From assembly GCA_016508695.1 (NCBI GenBank), contig VNKQ01000005.1, positions 372,001 to 436,000 on the forward strand: DNA of 64,000 nt, written 5' to 3'. The translations under genes and the position numbers were made by a program. The notes beneath the pieces are model-generated. The model saw only the letters and a list, made by a program, of their open reading frames with translations, was not told the origin of the DNA and did not search any database. The stretch comes from Hyphodiscus hymeniophilus (taxonomy: Eukaryota; Ascomycota; Leotiomycetes; Helotiales; Hyphodiscaceae). This document shows positions 35,940 through 47,524 of the stretch, one piece after another; position 1 is the stretch's first letter; each line of letters starts with the position of its first letter.

Positions 35940-37013
35940 TGATACGCCAGAGCGACGGCGTGAATACCAGTTTGAAAGTGTATATTAATCAAATGTGATA
36001 TAAAATAAGCTGCTCGTTTTATAATGTGGTGGAGAGGGTCAAGAGTACAGGTCGATGGCCTTTTCTATTCAACGAGACGGCTAAGCTCGCGACAGGAGGC
36101 TGACAGGCAGCCTGTATTGATGAATATATATGACCTCAGGACTGAAGGGCAATTAGATCAGGCTGATCGTTGCAGTAACTGCGTAGAGCAACATCATGCA
36201 AGCCCTGCGAGGCTACGCCCTGCTCCCCTTGTTATGGAGAGCTTTCGGGCGTCTGTGCCACTCGAACCATGACAGCGAATTTCCCGGTAGAAACGCACAC
36301 GAGTTCTCCATTTTGTTCACCGAGAATATTGAAACGGTTAAAGCCGGATTGCTATGACCATGATCCGATTTGATCCAGGCGAGCGTTGGGCAGCAGGCAG
36401 AACACAAGGCTGGTGCCCAATTCCGCCACTCACCTCGCTCACCGAATCTGGCCAATTACACGCAGACGTCGACGTGCAGTGTCAGCAAGGCTGATTTACG
36501 ACTCAAGGCAAACTTCCCAAACTTGCTACGTGTCTCACACCGAAAAGAAATTTGGAAGTGCGTGGAATTCGCGGTGTATGATCTAACTGGGTGCCTTGAG
36601 AATTGATATAGCATTGGAGTGCCACAAGTGACAATACTTCACTGAACTAACCATGCCTTGCATCATGCCTTGCGAGTCTGTTACCAATGGCATTGCCTCC
36701 AGCCCGGACATACAATTGCGGCCCAAATTTTGAGGGCAGATTCGATGCACTGAGGCCTGATGGCAGAAAATCTTAGGTCCCGCTTCCACAAGAGCCACTG
36801 AACTATGGAGGAAATTCGTCTTGGGCTCTGGCTCATCTATGATAAGGTCGCCATGTCCTGCCCACCGCCTTCATAACGACCTGACCCAAGAGGTTTATTT
36901 CGCCGCTATATTGAACGCCAATATCAGGAAGAAAACCCAATCGCCTCTCTGTACCGCTGTTGCTGATCTTTGAACTACAAGCTTATTCCAATCTCTTTTC
37001 CTATTTTCAAATC
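35940..37013. other. Divergent intergenic region between two membrane-protein genes
   Basis: It must hold both promoters. No repeats or extra gene were found. Confidence 0.45.
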
Positions 37014-37969
37014 ATGAATCGAGGAAATTGGCAGCCGCCCTTTCACCACTTACTAGACGACGATAGTTTTACAATGCTGAAGGACATCTTATCTTTTGGT
37101 TCAATGTTCGGTACTGCTCTGGCATCACCGATATTGTTTGAGCTGCGTAATTTATGGTTCCTGTGGGTGAATCAACACCTATTAGACCAATGCATCTAAT
37201 GACTTTATAGGGACGTATCCATATTCTTCTTCTCAACAGCAGCTTTCATGCTGCAGCATCAACAACAGATAGAGACGTAACTTGCTCAGTTTTGCTGCGG
37301 AGTTTCCAAACTGTGCTGACTTCGCTCAGGTACGGGCCATTCACACTTGTGGCAGCTTCATTCTTCGGGTTGGCAGCTTACTCGTCTGCTCGCACATCTC
37401 TGAAGGAACTGATATCTTGGCTTCCACTAGCCGTTTGTCTCTTCCTGCTTCTCACTGTCTATTTCTTCCCGAAGTTCGGACATCTCTTTCGTGGAGACAA
37501 TCAAACCCATGTCGCCAGGGAGGAAGCCCGTTCGCTTGAATTTTATGGCACCCCAGTGGAGCCCGGGTCCATTCAGTCAGAGGAAGAAATTCGCAATCGT
37601 CCATGGAACCTGAATATGAGTCGTTGGCTCCAACATGACACATCTCACACTGGTGGTAATGACCGCCCGTCATCCTCAGGACAGTTGAGCGCGCGTGAGA
37701 GCGACATTGATCTTGAAGACAGCCCAATTGTGCCGAGACTCTTCTCTCACGGAATGATCAGCCGATCTTGGCAAGGATGCAACACAAATAGAATGCCCCG
37801 AACAGCCTCAGACAGTGGTTTTCCAACCCAGGGATTTGCTGCAACACGATCCAATAGCCACTTGGAGCATTCGAGACTTGGAGCTCAACCTCCAATGTCT
37901 CCAGAGTCTCTTGTTACCGAGATTCCTTCTTCTGCTTTGTTGGCAGCAGAACAGCCGTTGCTGCGGTAG
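37014..37969 (+). CDS. Unknown membrane protein with long cytosolic tail
   Basis: Three exons (37014-37162, 37211-37276, 37330-37969) keep the frame and give 284 residues. Hydrophobic segments: near ILSFGSMFGTALASPILFEL, VSIFFFSTAAFMLQ, FTLVAASFFGLAAYSSA and LISWLPLAVCLFLLLTVYFF. The remaining C-terminal half is polar and Ser-rich, with no fold recognised, ending AEQPLLR. The second exon is only 66 nt. For exon 1 I chose donor GTGGGT at 37163 because it is the one that keeps the frame; donor GTTCCT six bases upstream is also in phase. No function is assigned. Confidence 0.58.
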
Positions 37970-40966
37970 GCAAGGTACTACCCTTGGGCACATCAGCCTG
38001 TTGTCTAAGGTGTGACTACCGCAAATACCCAGGGCTGATGAATTTATCCTCCATATTGTTTCCGACACCACCAGGCCAGTGGTGGGTCCTAAGGATGAAT
38101 CATACGTTTACCGGAAAGACATATTCCAATCAACGCGACGGTTGTTTCTTTCATCCTACTTTTATGCGAGCGAAGCATTTGTTTATGAAGATACGAACTG
38201 CATTTCATTTCGTGTGAATATCCAAAAACACCGTTCAGGAAGACATCTGAGCATCAAAAAGATCCAATTTCCAGAGGACAGAGGCTTACGAGACCCACAT
38301 ATGAAAACCTGGAGATTGAGATAGCCAGTGGTTTCCGACTTATTGAAGGAGGGCTTTTATTACGACAGCTTTTTGGAACCCAGTCCATCCATCATATTTC
38401 CACCCCGGGGCATTTGGGTGTTTTTTCCGGCGGCTTCCAGCCGAGCATACCACCGGTATGAATTTCTGTATCTGCATCATGAGACACTGCTTTAGCCATT
38501 ACGAGATCGATCCTAGGACAGGTATGTTTCAGGGGACGATCCACGAGAAACAGGAGATAATCTCAGTCTCAGCTAGAAATCGATTCATGCCGCTTCATCC
38601 TCTTGCTATGTATCGCAAAACAACAACGCCATGCTTCCTCGATGTGCCTCACGAGCCCCGAGACACCCCGAGACGCCCCGGGAAACTTTTTCTCGTCATA
38701 TGGTCGGCAGCACTCTCACGCGTGGAAGAACAATGGCTGTGACCCCCAGTCTGCTTTACGATCCTTACCCAGATATTTGCTTTGCATGCTGATGATATTC
38801 GCTGAATCAATCGGGCTTCGGGTTTGTTCGCGTCGGTGGGACAGGAGAAGGGTCTTCAAACGACGTGTGACATAGTTCGATTGGAGAGAATCGATAGACG
38901 GGCTTGAGGGACCGCTTTGAGTGATGCGGCTGGAAGGGTTGCTGTGTGAGTCTTTCTATGTCGAAAAAGATTGAGGAACTTTGCCGTAAGGTAGTGAAAC
39001 CATCGTGTACCCTCCATCAAGAGGCGGCCAACGTAGATCAGCTGTGCAGACAGACGGCGGGGTTTTGCTTGTCATTTGATAGCTTATCGTAGGCGTTGGG
39101 GGCGTTCGAGTTTGGAAAGTAATGTGTATTAATTCTGGCGTGTCGGCTTCACCATATGGAATTGACAAGCGAGCTGTCGAAAACGCAGCGAAGGTCCTCT
39201 GTCCAACACGAGCTTCGAAGCCTTCATATACTCGTTACTAGAGCTTGCTTGTACTCCCAATTCCACAACGACATCTGCTCCGCCCTCAAAGCCAGCCACC
39301 AGTGCATTTCCAGATGACAGCCTCTCGCTCTCGGACGGGACGCGTGGAGGATTGCGGACAGACGCATGATCTGCAGTCCTCCAGTCCGTAGCTTAAGAGC
39401 CTTTCGCAATCTCCAAGTGAAGTTTGCCCGTAGAGCTGCAGTATTAGTGGCGTGTCAAAGCGACTAGAGGAGGAGGATGAGACCTGATGAGATTCGCTTG
39501 CGACGGAGCCTCGGTAACGGTCAAAGTCACTGTACGAGCAAGTCAACACGTCCTTTTGTTTCTACGATATTTTTCAATAATTCTCATCAATAAGTCTCAA
39601 CCCTTTCACACTATCACCCCGAACATCATTTCGGCTACTTCATTGTGGTCACTTCCTAATTCTACTGATGGCACAGTTGCTCATCGCCTGAAATCCTTAG
39701 CTAGGAGCTCTACGATGAAATTCTTGAGAAGCTTTATCGTCTGCCTCAGTGGTCGAGGCCAGAGTATTGTCATCCGTGGACGATCGAAGGCCAAGGAGTT
39801 CGGATCCGATAATTCAAAAGAGGTTGACACAGGATTGATCCTTCCAAAGTAGCTGCTTTCCAGCGTTCATCGTCATCTCCATCTTCGCTGGCTAATATGA
39901 ACGCGAACGCAGTCGATGCGGACCAGTCATCGTAGTGCTGTTCTGCTGTTCCGAACAACTTGTAGTCCTATCACTCGGTCAATCCGCCATCGGCGTGATA
40001 CTGATGCCCTTCAAGTCTTTCAGCCTCTGCCCTGCTTGCATCAGCTCCAAAGCTGCTATGGTGCAGATAAGTTCTCGCGCAAAAGCGGTAATGATCATCC
40101 AACCGGTCTTTTTGCGAATCCCCCCAGAATTTGGTCCTTTTTCGGGGAGATGCGAGTGTACAGTTGCCCCGGTGCAAGTGGGTACTGTGAAGAGGCATGG
40201 TTACCACAACGCAGGCATGCTTCTTCGATTGGGTCCCCATGCCTTGCTTCAGTATACGGGTGAATTTGAATATGAGGGAAGTCTCCACAGCTAGTATTGT
40301 GCCCTCAGGTTCGAGATTATTTTGATACTCAAAGGCATGTATATTTGAGAGCATGGGACGAATTTGTACATTTAAGCACTACAATCTTCTAAAACGAACA
40401 TTCCTGCGACGTCAAATTTCCGATATGGTACCGTAAGACAGCAAAGCAATCCACATCGCGAATGATGAAGTCAAAAGTTCGGAAGAAAAAGTTAGTATTC
40501 ATATGCCTTTTCTTACTGACGAAGACATCTCTATTCAAAATGTTTCAAAGCTTGATCCTGTGTGCGTTGTTCACTGGCAGTAGTACTTACTTCACAAGTC
40601 TTAATCGCTTCCTGCTTAAATTCAAAAGCCATCAATCTGTCTCAACTCTTGATTTGCTCGAGTGAGCGGAGCAGCCAGGATCTTTTTTGAGCACCTATCC
40701 GCCGTGTTACAAGATTCAATGCCCACGAAAGCATGATAGCCCACTGCCCAGACCGGGGACGGCCCGAGCCTAGCCCCGAAATAATGTGTCCTGAGAGTTC
40801 AGGTTTCAGTGCCGACTCTTACATAATGTAAGCATTAAGACATGAAAGTGGGGGCAAAGCACACCATTGAAACCAATTAGTAATTCAAGACGTGGACCGC
40901 CACTCTGCAGCATCATTCTGTATTAACCGCCTTCAACAACAGATATCTAGAATCTAGATTATCAAT
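37970..40966. other. Long intergenic region, no confident gene
   Basis: Three kilobases with several short overlapping frames and no recognised family. A minus-strand frame 39971-40354 (127 codons, polar) and another at 39286-39549 are open, but neither is convincing. A short GC-rich patch near 38650-38690 repeats CCCCGAGA. The last 300 bp hold the promoter of the carrier gene. Confidence 0.4.
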
Positions 40967-42384
40967 ATGGCTGCCGATGGCGAGCGAGAGAACCGGGCTA
41001 GGGCTGATGAACAGACACCACTTCTTGATGGCCAATCAGGTGACCTTGACGCAGATCAACAATCACTGCAATCAGTCGAAAATGTGGAAGAGGGCCCGGT
41101 GAAGAAGAAGAAGCTCAGCTGGTATATCTGGAGAATATTCTGGGCTGTTGTTGTGATTCTCGTGCTGGCGTTTTTTATAAAAGGTTGGATAGATGCCGGA
41201 GCTGACGTTGATGTGAGTGATGATTCGTCCTGTGCGGGGTTCCTTCCCGGCGACTCCAGTTGACCAGCGTCTTATAGTTCGATTTGAAAGGCGCACTTAA
41301 GCGTGCTCTTGGGGGTGGACTGAGTGGTGCTGCAGCTATGGTGCTGCAGGTTCTACTCCTGATGGTAACATTGTCTCATTCTATTCTGTCCTCACAAGCT
41401 GGAACTGAGCATTCTTCAGCCGCTTCGAACAATCATGAACTATCAATATCGGTTTGGCACCTCTTTTTCTTCCGCTACAAAGACTCTGTACCAAGAAGGG
41501 TTTGGGCGATATTATCAAGGCATAGGTGCGGCACTTGTTCAAGGTATGTGGTGATCCCGCTGTGAAATGGGGACAAGCCTGATTGTGTCTGTAGGACCAG
41601 TATCGAGATTCGGAGACACTGCAGCAAACGCCGGGATTTTGGCACTTCTCCAATCGAATTCCTACATGAAGGATCTCCCTTCGCCCATCAAAACTATTTT
41701 CTCCTCATTATGGTACGTGCTCAACCCTAACGTGAATCCACGAGCTAATCTGACCGTCGACTAGCGCTGCTGCCTTTCGAATGATTCTTACCCCTGTTGA
41801 TACTCTCAAGACTACCCTCCAGGTGCAAGGTCCTCGTGGTACTTCTATTCTGCGGCAACGCATTAAGACGAACGGCGTTGGAAGTCTATGGTGGGGTGCA
41901 TTCGCAACCGCCGCAGCAACTTTCGTTGGAAACTATCCGTGGTTTGCTACGTACAACTTTCTAACAGAAGCTATCGCGGAGCCACCAAAGCATCCCTTAG
42001 CTGTATGGCTACTCCGTCTCGCTTTCATTGGATTTGTTGCATCTATGGTTTCCGACACTATCTCTAATTCGCTTAGAGTTGTAAAGACTTATCGCCAAGT
42101 CAACGATAGCAAAGTTTCATATGGTAAGATGATGCCCTATTATGCTCTCTACGATTCTCACTGATTCCCGTATAGCCGAAGCTGCAAGATTGGTAATTCT
42201 AGAGGACGGAGTTTTAGGTCTCTTTGGGCGTGGACTGAAGACGCGCATCTTGTGTAATGGGCTTCAAGGCTTGTTGTTCTCAATCTTGTGGAAGCTCTTC
42301 CTGGACCTGTGAGTTGAATCTACGATAGAGTGATCTTGAACTAACCAGATCTTCCTCAGCTGGGAAGACAAGACAAGTTCCTAG
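40967..42384 (+). CDS. Mitochondrial carrier (SLC25)-family protein with an N-terminal membrane helix
   Basis: Seven exons (40967-41212, 41278-41364, 41420-41543, 41595-41712, 41765-42123, 42176-42308, 42360-42384) join in frame to give 363 residues. After an acidic N-terminus (EQTPLLDGQ) there is an unusual single hydrophobic helix (YIWRIFWAVVVILVLAFF). The carrier domain follows, with the signature PVDTLK (Px[D/E]xx[K/R]) near the middle and degenerate copies elsewhere. Carriers exchange solutes across the inner membrane; the substrate cannot be read. The extra N-terminal helix and dileucine-like LPLL/PLLD motif are atypical, so location elsewhere is possible. Introns are 48-65 nt. Confidence 0.78.
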
Positions 42385-42903
42385 GTGGACCATGAAATAT
42401 AGCATGCATGGAATACTACTACATTTCGCGACCTCGAGGATCCTCTGGGAAGTGGCAGATCTATTAGAGGGCATCTTTGTGTTACTCCCTGAGTAGAAAG
42501 ACGAGCAAGGGATTTAGGGAGTTCCGATGGGGCTTTTCAATGAGGTGCGCGCCAATGGACAGGATACATACATGGTCTGAGGATTTAGGTCTTGGTATTT
42601 TACGCGAACGAAAGTTCCTAGGTATTGGTAAGTACAGAGTTTTGGATCACCAATGTAAGGGCTACCAAAGCAGGAATCGAAATTCGTGACACTTCATTTT
42701 CGCCGAGCGCTGACGACTCGAATTACTCGATTCATCTCGTACATAAATGCAGACAGGCAACGATCACTGCAAGTCACGAGAATCCAGTCCTGAACAGTTT
42801 TCAATGATTTTTTTCTGGTTGTAAATGACTACCCTTCCGTCGGTAAATGCTTCGTGTCTCCTGGTGTTGACATTGAAATATTTTCATAGAAAGCTCTATT
42901 TCA
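42385..42903. other. Convergent intergenic region
   Basis: It should hold the 3' UTRs of the carrier and the enoyl-CoA hydratase-family gene. No gene was seen. Confidence 0.5.
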
Positions 42904-43746
42904 TCATTCCCAGATCTGAATAATACTATCCGGAAGGCCCAGCTCAAACTCTGTTGCCTCTCCCTTGGAAAGTTCCAAGATGCGATTGATTGATGTCTGC
43001 GTGTCTGGCTTCCCCAGTAGCTCTTTGAACCTTTCGAGATCTTTCCCAACGCTTCCAATACCCGCCACATTCTCACGAATTCCCAATTTCGTAAATTTAA
43101 GAGCATCTTGAGGAAACGTTGCAATCCGCTTTGCCAAAGTATCAACATGACTCCTAAGCTCTTCGGCGGTCACAAAGGCGGAGTTCACCCAGCCAATCCT
43201 GGCCGCAGTCTCTGCATCCACTCCCGTTGCACCCAACATGTATTCTGCAGTCCGGCCAGCACCAATCAGTCTTGTGAGCTGCTGTAATGCTCCAACATGA
43301 ATGAGACCTCCGCCTACTTCGACTGCACCGAAGCGAGCATCAGGCCCGGCAAAGCGCATGTCCATGTTCAGCGCGAACTCGTTCCCTCCTGCGACTGCAA
43401 GACCGTTCACTTCTGCTATGAATATAGTTGAAAGCTCCCCTAACAGTTGTGTAGACGCTCCAAGATGATGTAAAGCGTGCCCGCCGTTGACTCCTTCGGG
43501 GAGGGGGTGGTCCTTGCTGGCAATGTGTAGGTCGAGGTGGCCAATCCAGAAGTCAGGATTGTCGCTTGAGACTACAACAACCTTGGGAGGATCCGCAGTG
43601 GAGGACAAAGTAGTAAGAAATGTATATAACTCTTGGAGAAAAGTAACGCTGACAAGGTTGATGGGTGGATTAGAAACAGTGAGTCGGATTGCTGAAGATG
43701 TCTCGTTGATAGGTGATAACCTGAATGATTTGTACTGTTCCGCCAT
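42904..43746 (-). CDS. Enoyl-CoA hydratase/isomerase (crotonase) family enzyme
   Basis: This is a 280-residue single-exon protein. Crotonases hydrate or isomerise enoyl-CoA thioesters, as in fatty-acid or amino-acid breakdown. The motif EVNGLAVAGGNEFALNMDM supplies the oxyanion-hole glycines and a glutamate in the region of the catalytic acid. FGAVEVGGGLIHVGALQQLT is the second active-site segment. The expected catalytic pair is only partly conventional, so hydratase activity is not certain and isomerase or hydrolase activity is possible. Start at 43746 (MAEQYKSF) is the first ATG in frame. No peroxisomal tripeptide is seen at the C-terminus (IIQIWE). Confidence 0.88.
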   Translation of the reverse strand: MAEQYKSFRLSPINETSSAIRLTVSNPPINLVSVTFLQELYTFLTTLSSTADPPKVVVVSSDNPDFWIGHLDLHIASKDHPLPEGVNGGHALHHLGASTQLLGELSTIFIAEVNGLAVAGGNEFALNMDMRFAGPDARFGAVEVGGGLIHVGALQQLTRLIGAGRTAEYMLGATGVDAETAARIGWVNSAFVTAEELRSHVDTLAKRIATFPQDALKFTKLGIRENVAGIGSVGKDLERFKELLGKPDTQTSINRILELSKGEATEFELGLPDSIIQIWE

Positions 43747-45817
43747 TGCGCCCGGTTTTTTCTTAAACACGAAAATGTGTCGAAAAGTGCATGAAATACC
43801 ATTTGATTGAGATCAATAGTGGTTTATATAATGGGAACAACGGATTTGGTGGTCTGTCCGTGGGCTATTGGATCAGTAAACATGAATCATTTTTCAGCCC
43901 ACCCAATACACTATTCTACAATTACAAATCTGTCCAATGTCAGCTGCCGAGAAGCGCGTAGGAATTGGGAGGTCTACCAAGAATATTAGTGATCGGTTAT
44001 GAGAGCCAAGCTTGTCAAGGATGTTCCACCGACTCTTCTATCATCTCAATTTACTCAACCCCCTCCTTCCTCACCCGAACAATCCATCTTTGGACTTTCC
44101 AAAAAGATCTTAGGCGTACGAGTCCCATGCTGAAACCTTTTAAGCCAATGGGCATGCCTATTACAGTCATCTTCCTCGTCAACAACCTTCCTGGCGTATC
44201 ATTTTCGTTACTCGAAGGGCCATTGACTAGTGGAACACCGCGCACATTCATCTCCTTTTTAGACGAGACCCACTTTGCTCCTCGCTGGAGGAAGTGTAAG
44301 TATATGTTAATCTTGGTAATCCAGGAATAGCCCGAATCAGATCACAGGCTAAATACTTCCCATTATTTGGGCTTCCCGTCATTCCGAAGGGCTTGCTCCA
44401 ACCTTGAATAACTCACATGGGTGCCCATGGCTGCCCATGGATCACGTGATAACGGCATCTGGACCACTTCGCAGAGGACAGCGGTGGAGGGAAATTCGCC
44501 AGGACTTAAGATTAGATGCAAAGCACGATTTTAGGAAAGTGCTGCGATGAATACATAACACAAATGTATGACATACTGATAACGGCAACGCATTCCCAAC
44601 CAGGAAGCGTTTCTGGTCTGGTGACTCTACTACAACGAATCTGGGATTGAGGTTGATGGGGAGCATTCAGAGCTTCGAATGTCGCCAGTTGATTGCTTGC
44701 GAGTATGAAGCAAATCAATGTTTTATTTACATCATAAAAATATGGGGTTGTGGCAATTTGCAAGGTTTCGAGAGCTCTCATCTGAAAGACGAAATCATGG
44801 TTATAGTGGACATTGATCCTGTTAAAAGAACAGCCCATTGTTGGGAAACATCACATGAACTGGAAACATTCGCGGAAAGCAAACTTCAGTTAGTGCTCCG
44901 TGACAATTCACTGCGTGCTTGCTTTGCAACACTATCTCCGTGACTTTAAAAACAACACTTGCTCCGATGCTGCACTGGGTTCCAAGATTTGGCTATGAGC
45001 AAATCCTCGAGTATATATCAAAATACAAAAGCTAGAATATGAAGAGCCGATTCGAGGGTTACCTTCAATGCTAAGGCTGTGTTGTTGCAGCCACGTTCGA
45101 TAAGTTGGGTGCATAATAGCTACTTGAATTTATTCTTTCCCCCAACTATTCTTTGGCAGCGATACCACCAGCTACGTAGCTTCTGCAGTCTATTTAGAAA
45201 GAACCTATGTCTGGTGTTATGAATCACAAGTCAGGTGGGTACATTGGACAGTACTTACTTGAAGACTTTCACAAGCAAGCCCTATATCACGGGAACGATA
45301 ACGCTAGTTCCAAGGCTTCAAAGCTCCAAAGCTTACCTGCGTAGCGAACAGATGACCGAAATAACCTTACTGTGACGTCTCTGAAACACAACAATAGCAG
45401 ACGTGTTCACGTTTGCACACAACACTAGTTACTTGACCCGTTATTTGCATACGACTATTCGGGCTGTTCAGAGAACATAATCTTTATACAGGACGCGTAA
45501 CATCTTTCATTCCGTTTCAGCTATTCGGTTTTGCAACTATTCGGCTTTGCACTGAATAGATCGAACAGTTCACTAACCAGTTGAACAGCTAAGCGAGAAC
45601 AGAAATATCGATGACTGCACAAATAGCTTCGAACGAGCCGACCCCGAACCATTCTATAAAGTCCTTTCTTCTCTGGCACTCACTTCATTCACGACCTTCG
45701 AACAACCATACACCACCACAAAGCAGACTTCTAAGATACAACAAGAGTTCCGAATAGAAAAAAGCGGGAACTACTTCTACTCGCCCAACTGCGAGGAGAG
45801 CCGCGCCGACTGCAAAT
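43747..45817. other. Intergenic, two kilobases without confident genes
   Basis: Short open frames occur, such as 44647-44943 (plus) and 44051-44251 (minus), with no family resemblance. The segment near 44415-44445 carries repeated CCCATGG around ATCACGTGAT. The part just before 45818 holds the promoter of the orphan gene. Confidence 0.4.
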
Positions 45818-47227
45818 ATGAAGTCTGCAAGAACTTCTCCAGCAATTGCGGCAACGTCTCCAGGTGTCATAAAGTCTGGTCCAAGAGCCTATAAAAGGTC
45901 AAAGGCAGGAACACAAGCAGGCAGAATCATTAAAAGAATAGCAGACATACTGCTTCTTCCTTTGAGAGGTGCCTTGGTTGTTGTCTTGATTTTCTCTAGC
46001 TCCCTATTCGCCATTGTGCATACTTTGGACCGAGTTCGACATTTCAAAGACAATAGTACAACGAAGGAGGGCATGGAGCAGGCAATAACGAAAGGTAACA
46101 ATTCTATTGGGGTAGTAGCAAAGACTGCTACGTTGGAGGACAAGCAAAGTGCCGGGACGGAGGAGCAATATGGAAGTATGAACAATATGGACAGTGGTAA
46201 GACTTGCCGTTTCCAAAGTAACAAAACAACATCTAACAACCAAGTAGACAAGAAGAAAAGGAAGCGGAAGGCAAAAAGGGTGGCCACTTCAGACAAACAA
46301 CAACGATCGGAAGTACCACCAACCACTGAGTTGCACACCAATCCCGGCAACGCTGATAAAACGACTCCACTAGTCAAAGAAATAGCCCCAAGCGTTAAAG
46401 CAGACGGCAATGCCGACGAAGAAAGCTGGACCGCAGTAAAGAGCAAGCATGAACAAAGAGTTGAGCGATTGGAAAAGGCAGCAGCAAAGGAAGCCGAGGT
46501 TGAGGCTAACAATGCTGCGGCTTTAGCTGTTGCACTTGCTCGCAAGGCATCAGTTCAAACTGAGAGGAATGCGCAGAAGGCTTTGATTCAAGCCGAGAAA
46601 GATGCCAGAAGACAACTGTATCCAGATTGTTTACAAAGTCGAAGCGATTCGGAAAGTTCTGACGAATCTAGAGAGGATAGCAACGATGATGAGCCAAATG
46701 AGCTCGACGAGAACGAGAATGCTCCTAATCGTTCAGATCAAGCAGGCGAGTGGGACTCGGAGGTTTCGAAAGAGGATGAAGACAGCGTAGATTCGAATCT
46801 TGGTGAGGATCTGAGCGATTCAGATGATGTCGAGGACAAGGAAGTCAAGGGCGAGGACGAGGACGAGGACGAGGACGACGAAGTTGATCATGAGGAAGTT
46901 GAGGATACTAGCAATCATCCAGATCTCTCCGAGAACTCGAGCGATTATGATCCTTCGTGGTGGGACGCAGCGGACTTGAGCAGACACAAGAGAAACCTGT
47001 CCGCGCCAGCTATCACTCTATTAGGAGAGGAGGCCATATTCGACTTCTGGGAAAGACCTGCTTCAGAGGCTCCAGTCTGTGTTGTCGAAGAACAAACACA
47101 GCTTCCGTCCAGAATAACCACACCAGGCGAGCTGGAAGATCAAATGTCACCAAAGGCAGCAACAAAGAAGGCAGAAGTGTGGAAACCAAAGAGCGGAACG
47201 CTCTGGTCGGAGGAAGATGAGGAGTGA
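45818..47227 (+). CDS. Acidic orphan protein with an N-terminal membrane helix
   Basis: This is a 469-residue single exon. A hydrophobic segment near residues 47-68 (LLLPLRGALVVVLIFSSSLF) is preceded by a basic stretch, suggesting a single-pass membrane anchor. A lysine-rich patch follows (KKKRKRKAKR). Residues 200-260 are alanine/glutamate-rich and probably coiled coil. Residues 275-380 are extremely acidic, with an imperfect GAGGAC (Glu-Asp) tandem near 46854-46875. The C-terminus contains LWSEEDEE. No domain was recognised. It is open across its whole length with an ATG in an ordinary context, so it is probably real, but homologs are unknown to me. Confidence 0.62.
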   Translation: MKSARTSPAIAATSPGVIKSGPRAYKRSKAGTQAGRIIKRIADILLLPLRGALVVVLIFSSSLFAIVHTLDRVRHFKDNSTTKEGMEQAITKGNNSIGVVAKTATLEDKQSAGTEEQYGSMNNMDSGKTCRFQSNKTTSNNQVDKKKRKRKAKRVATSDKQQRSEVPPTTELHTNPGNADKTTPLVKEIAPSVKADGNADEESWTAVKSKHEQRVERLEKAAAKEAEVEANNAAALAVALARKASVQTERNAQKALIQAEKDARRQLYPDCLQSRSDSESSDESREDSNDDEPNELDENENAPNRSDQAGEWDSEVSKEDEDSVDSNLGEDLSDSDDVEDKEVKGEDEDEDEDDEVDHEEVEDTSNHPDLSENSSDYDPSWWDAADLSRHKRNLSAPAITLLGEEAIFDFWERPASEAPVCVVEEQTQLPSRITTPGELEDQMSPKAATKKAEVWKPKSGTLWSEEDEE

Positions 47228-47524
47228 CTGGAATCACTGGATCATCGAGAAGGCAGACCTTAGCATGCCTTATTATTAGATTAGAAGAATCCAATCATTG
47301 ACAGCATTGTGATCACCTGTGGTGCCTGGAAATTCTGGAGGTGATTCTCATCACGTGAAACAATTTGAACAAACACGCTACCCAAATACGCCAAGCCGCT
47401 AAAGCAAGCACTCAACGCGAAACGCGTCGAATACAAACCTCCGTAATTCCCTTCTCTTCAGAAACGAACCTCCTCTCCCCTCCTCCCCTCCACTCGATAA
47501 CCACAATCCGAAAAATCAGCAATC

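Noticed and set aside
39971..40354. Open minus-strand frame, 127 codons
   Set aside because: No family resemblance, and the opposite strand is equally open; no splice connects it to 39770-39958.
44647..44943. Open plus-strand frame, 98 codons
   Set aside because: No recognised domain, isolated in AT-rich DNA, no upstream promoter-like context.
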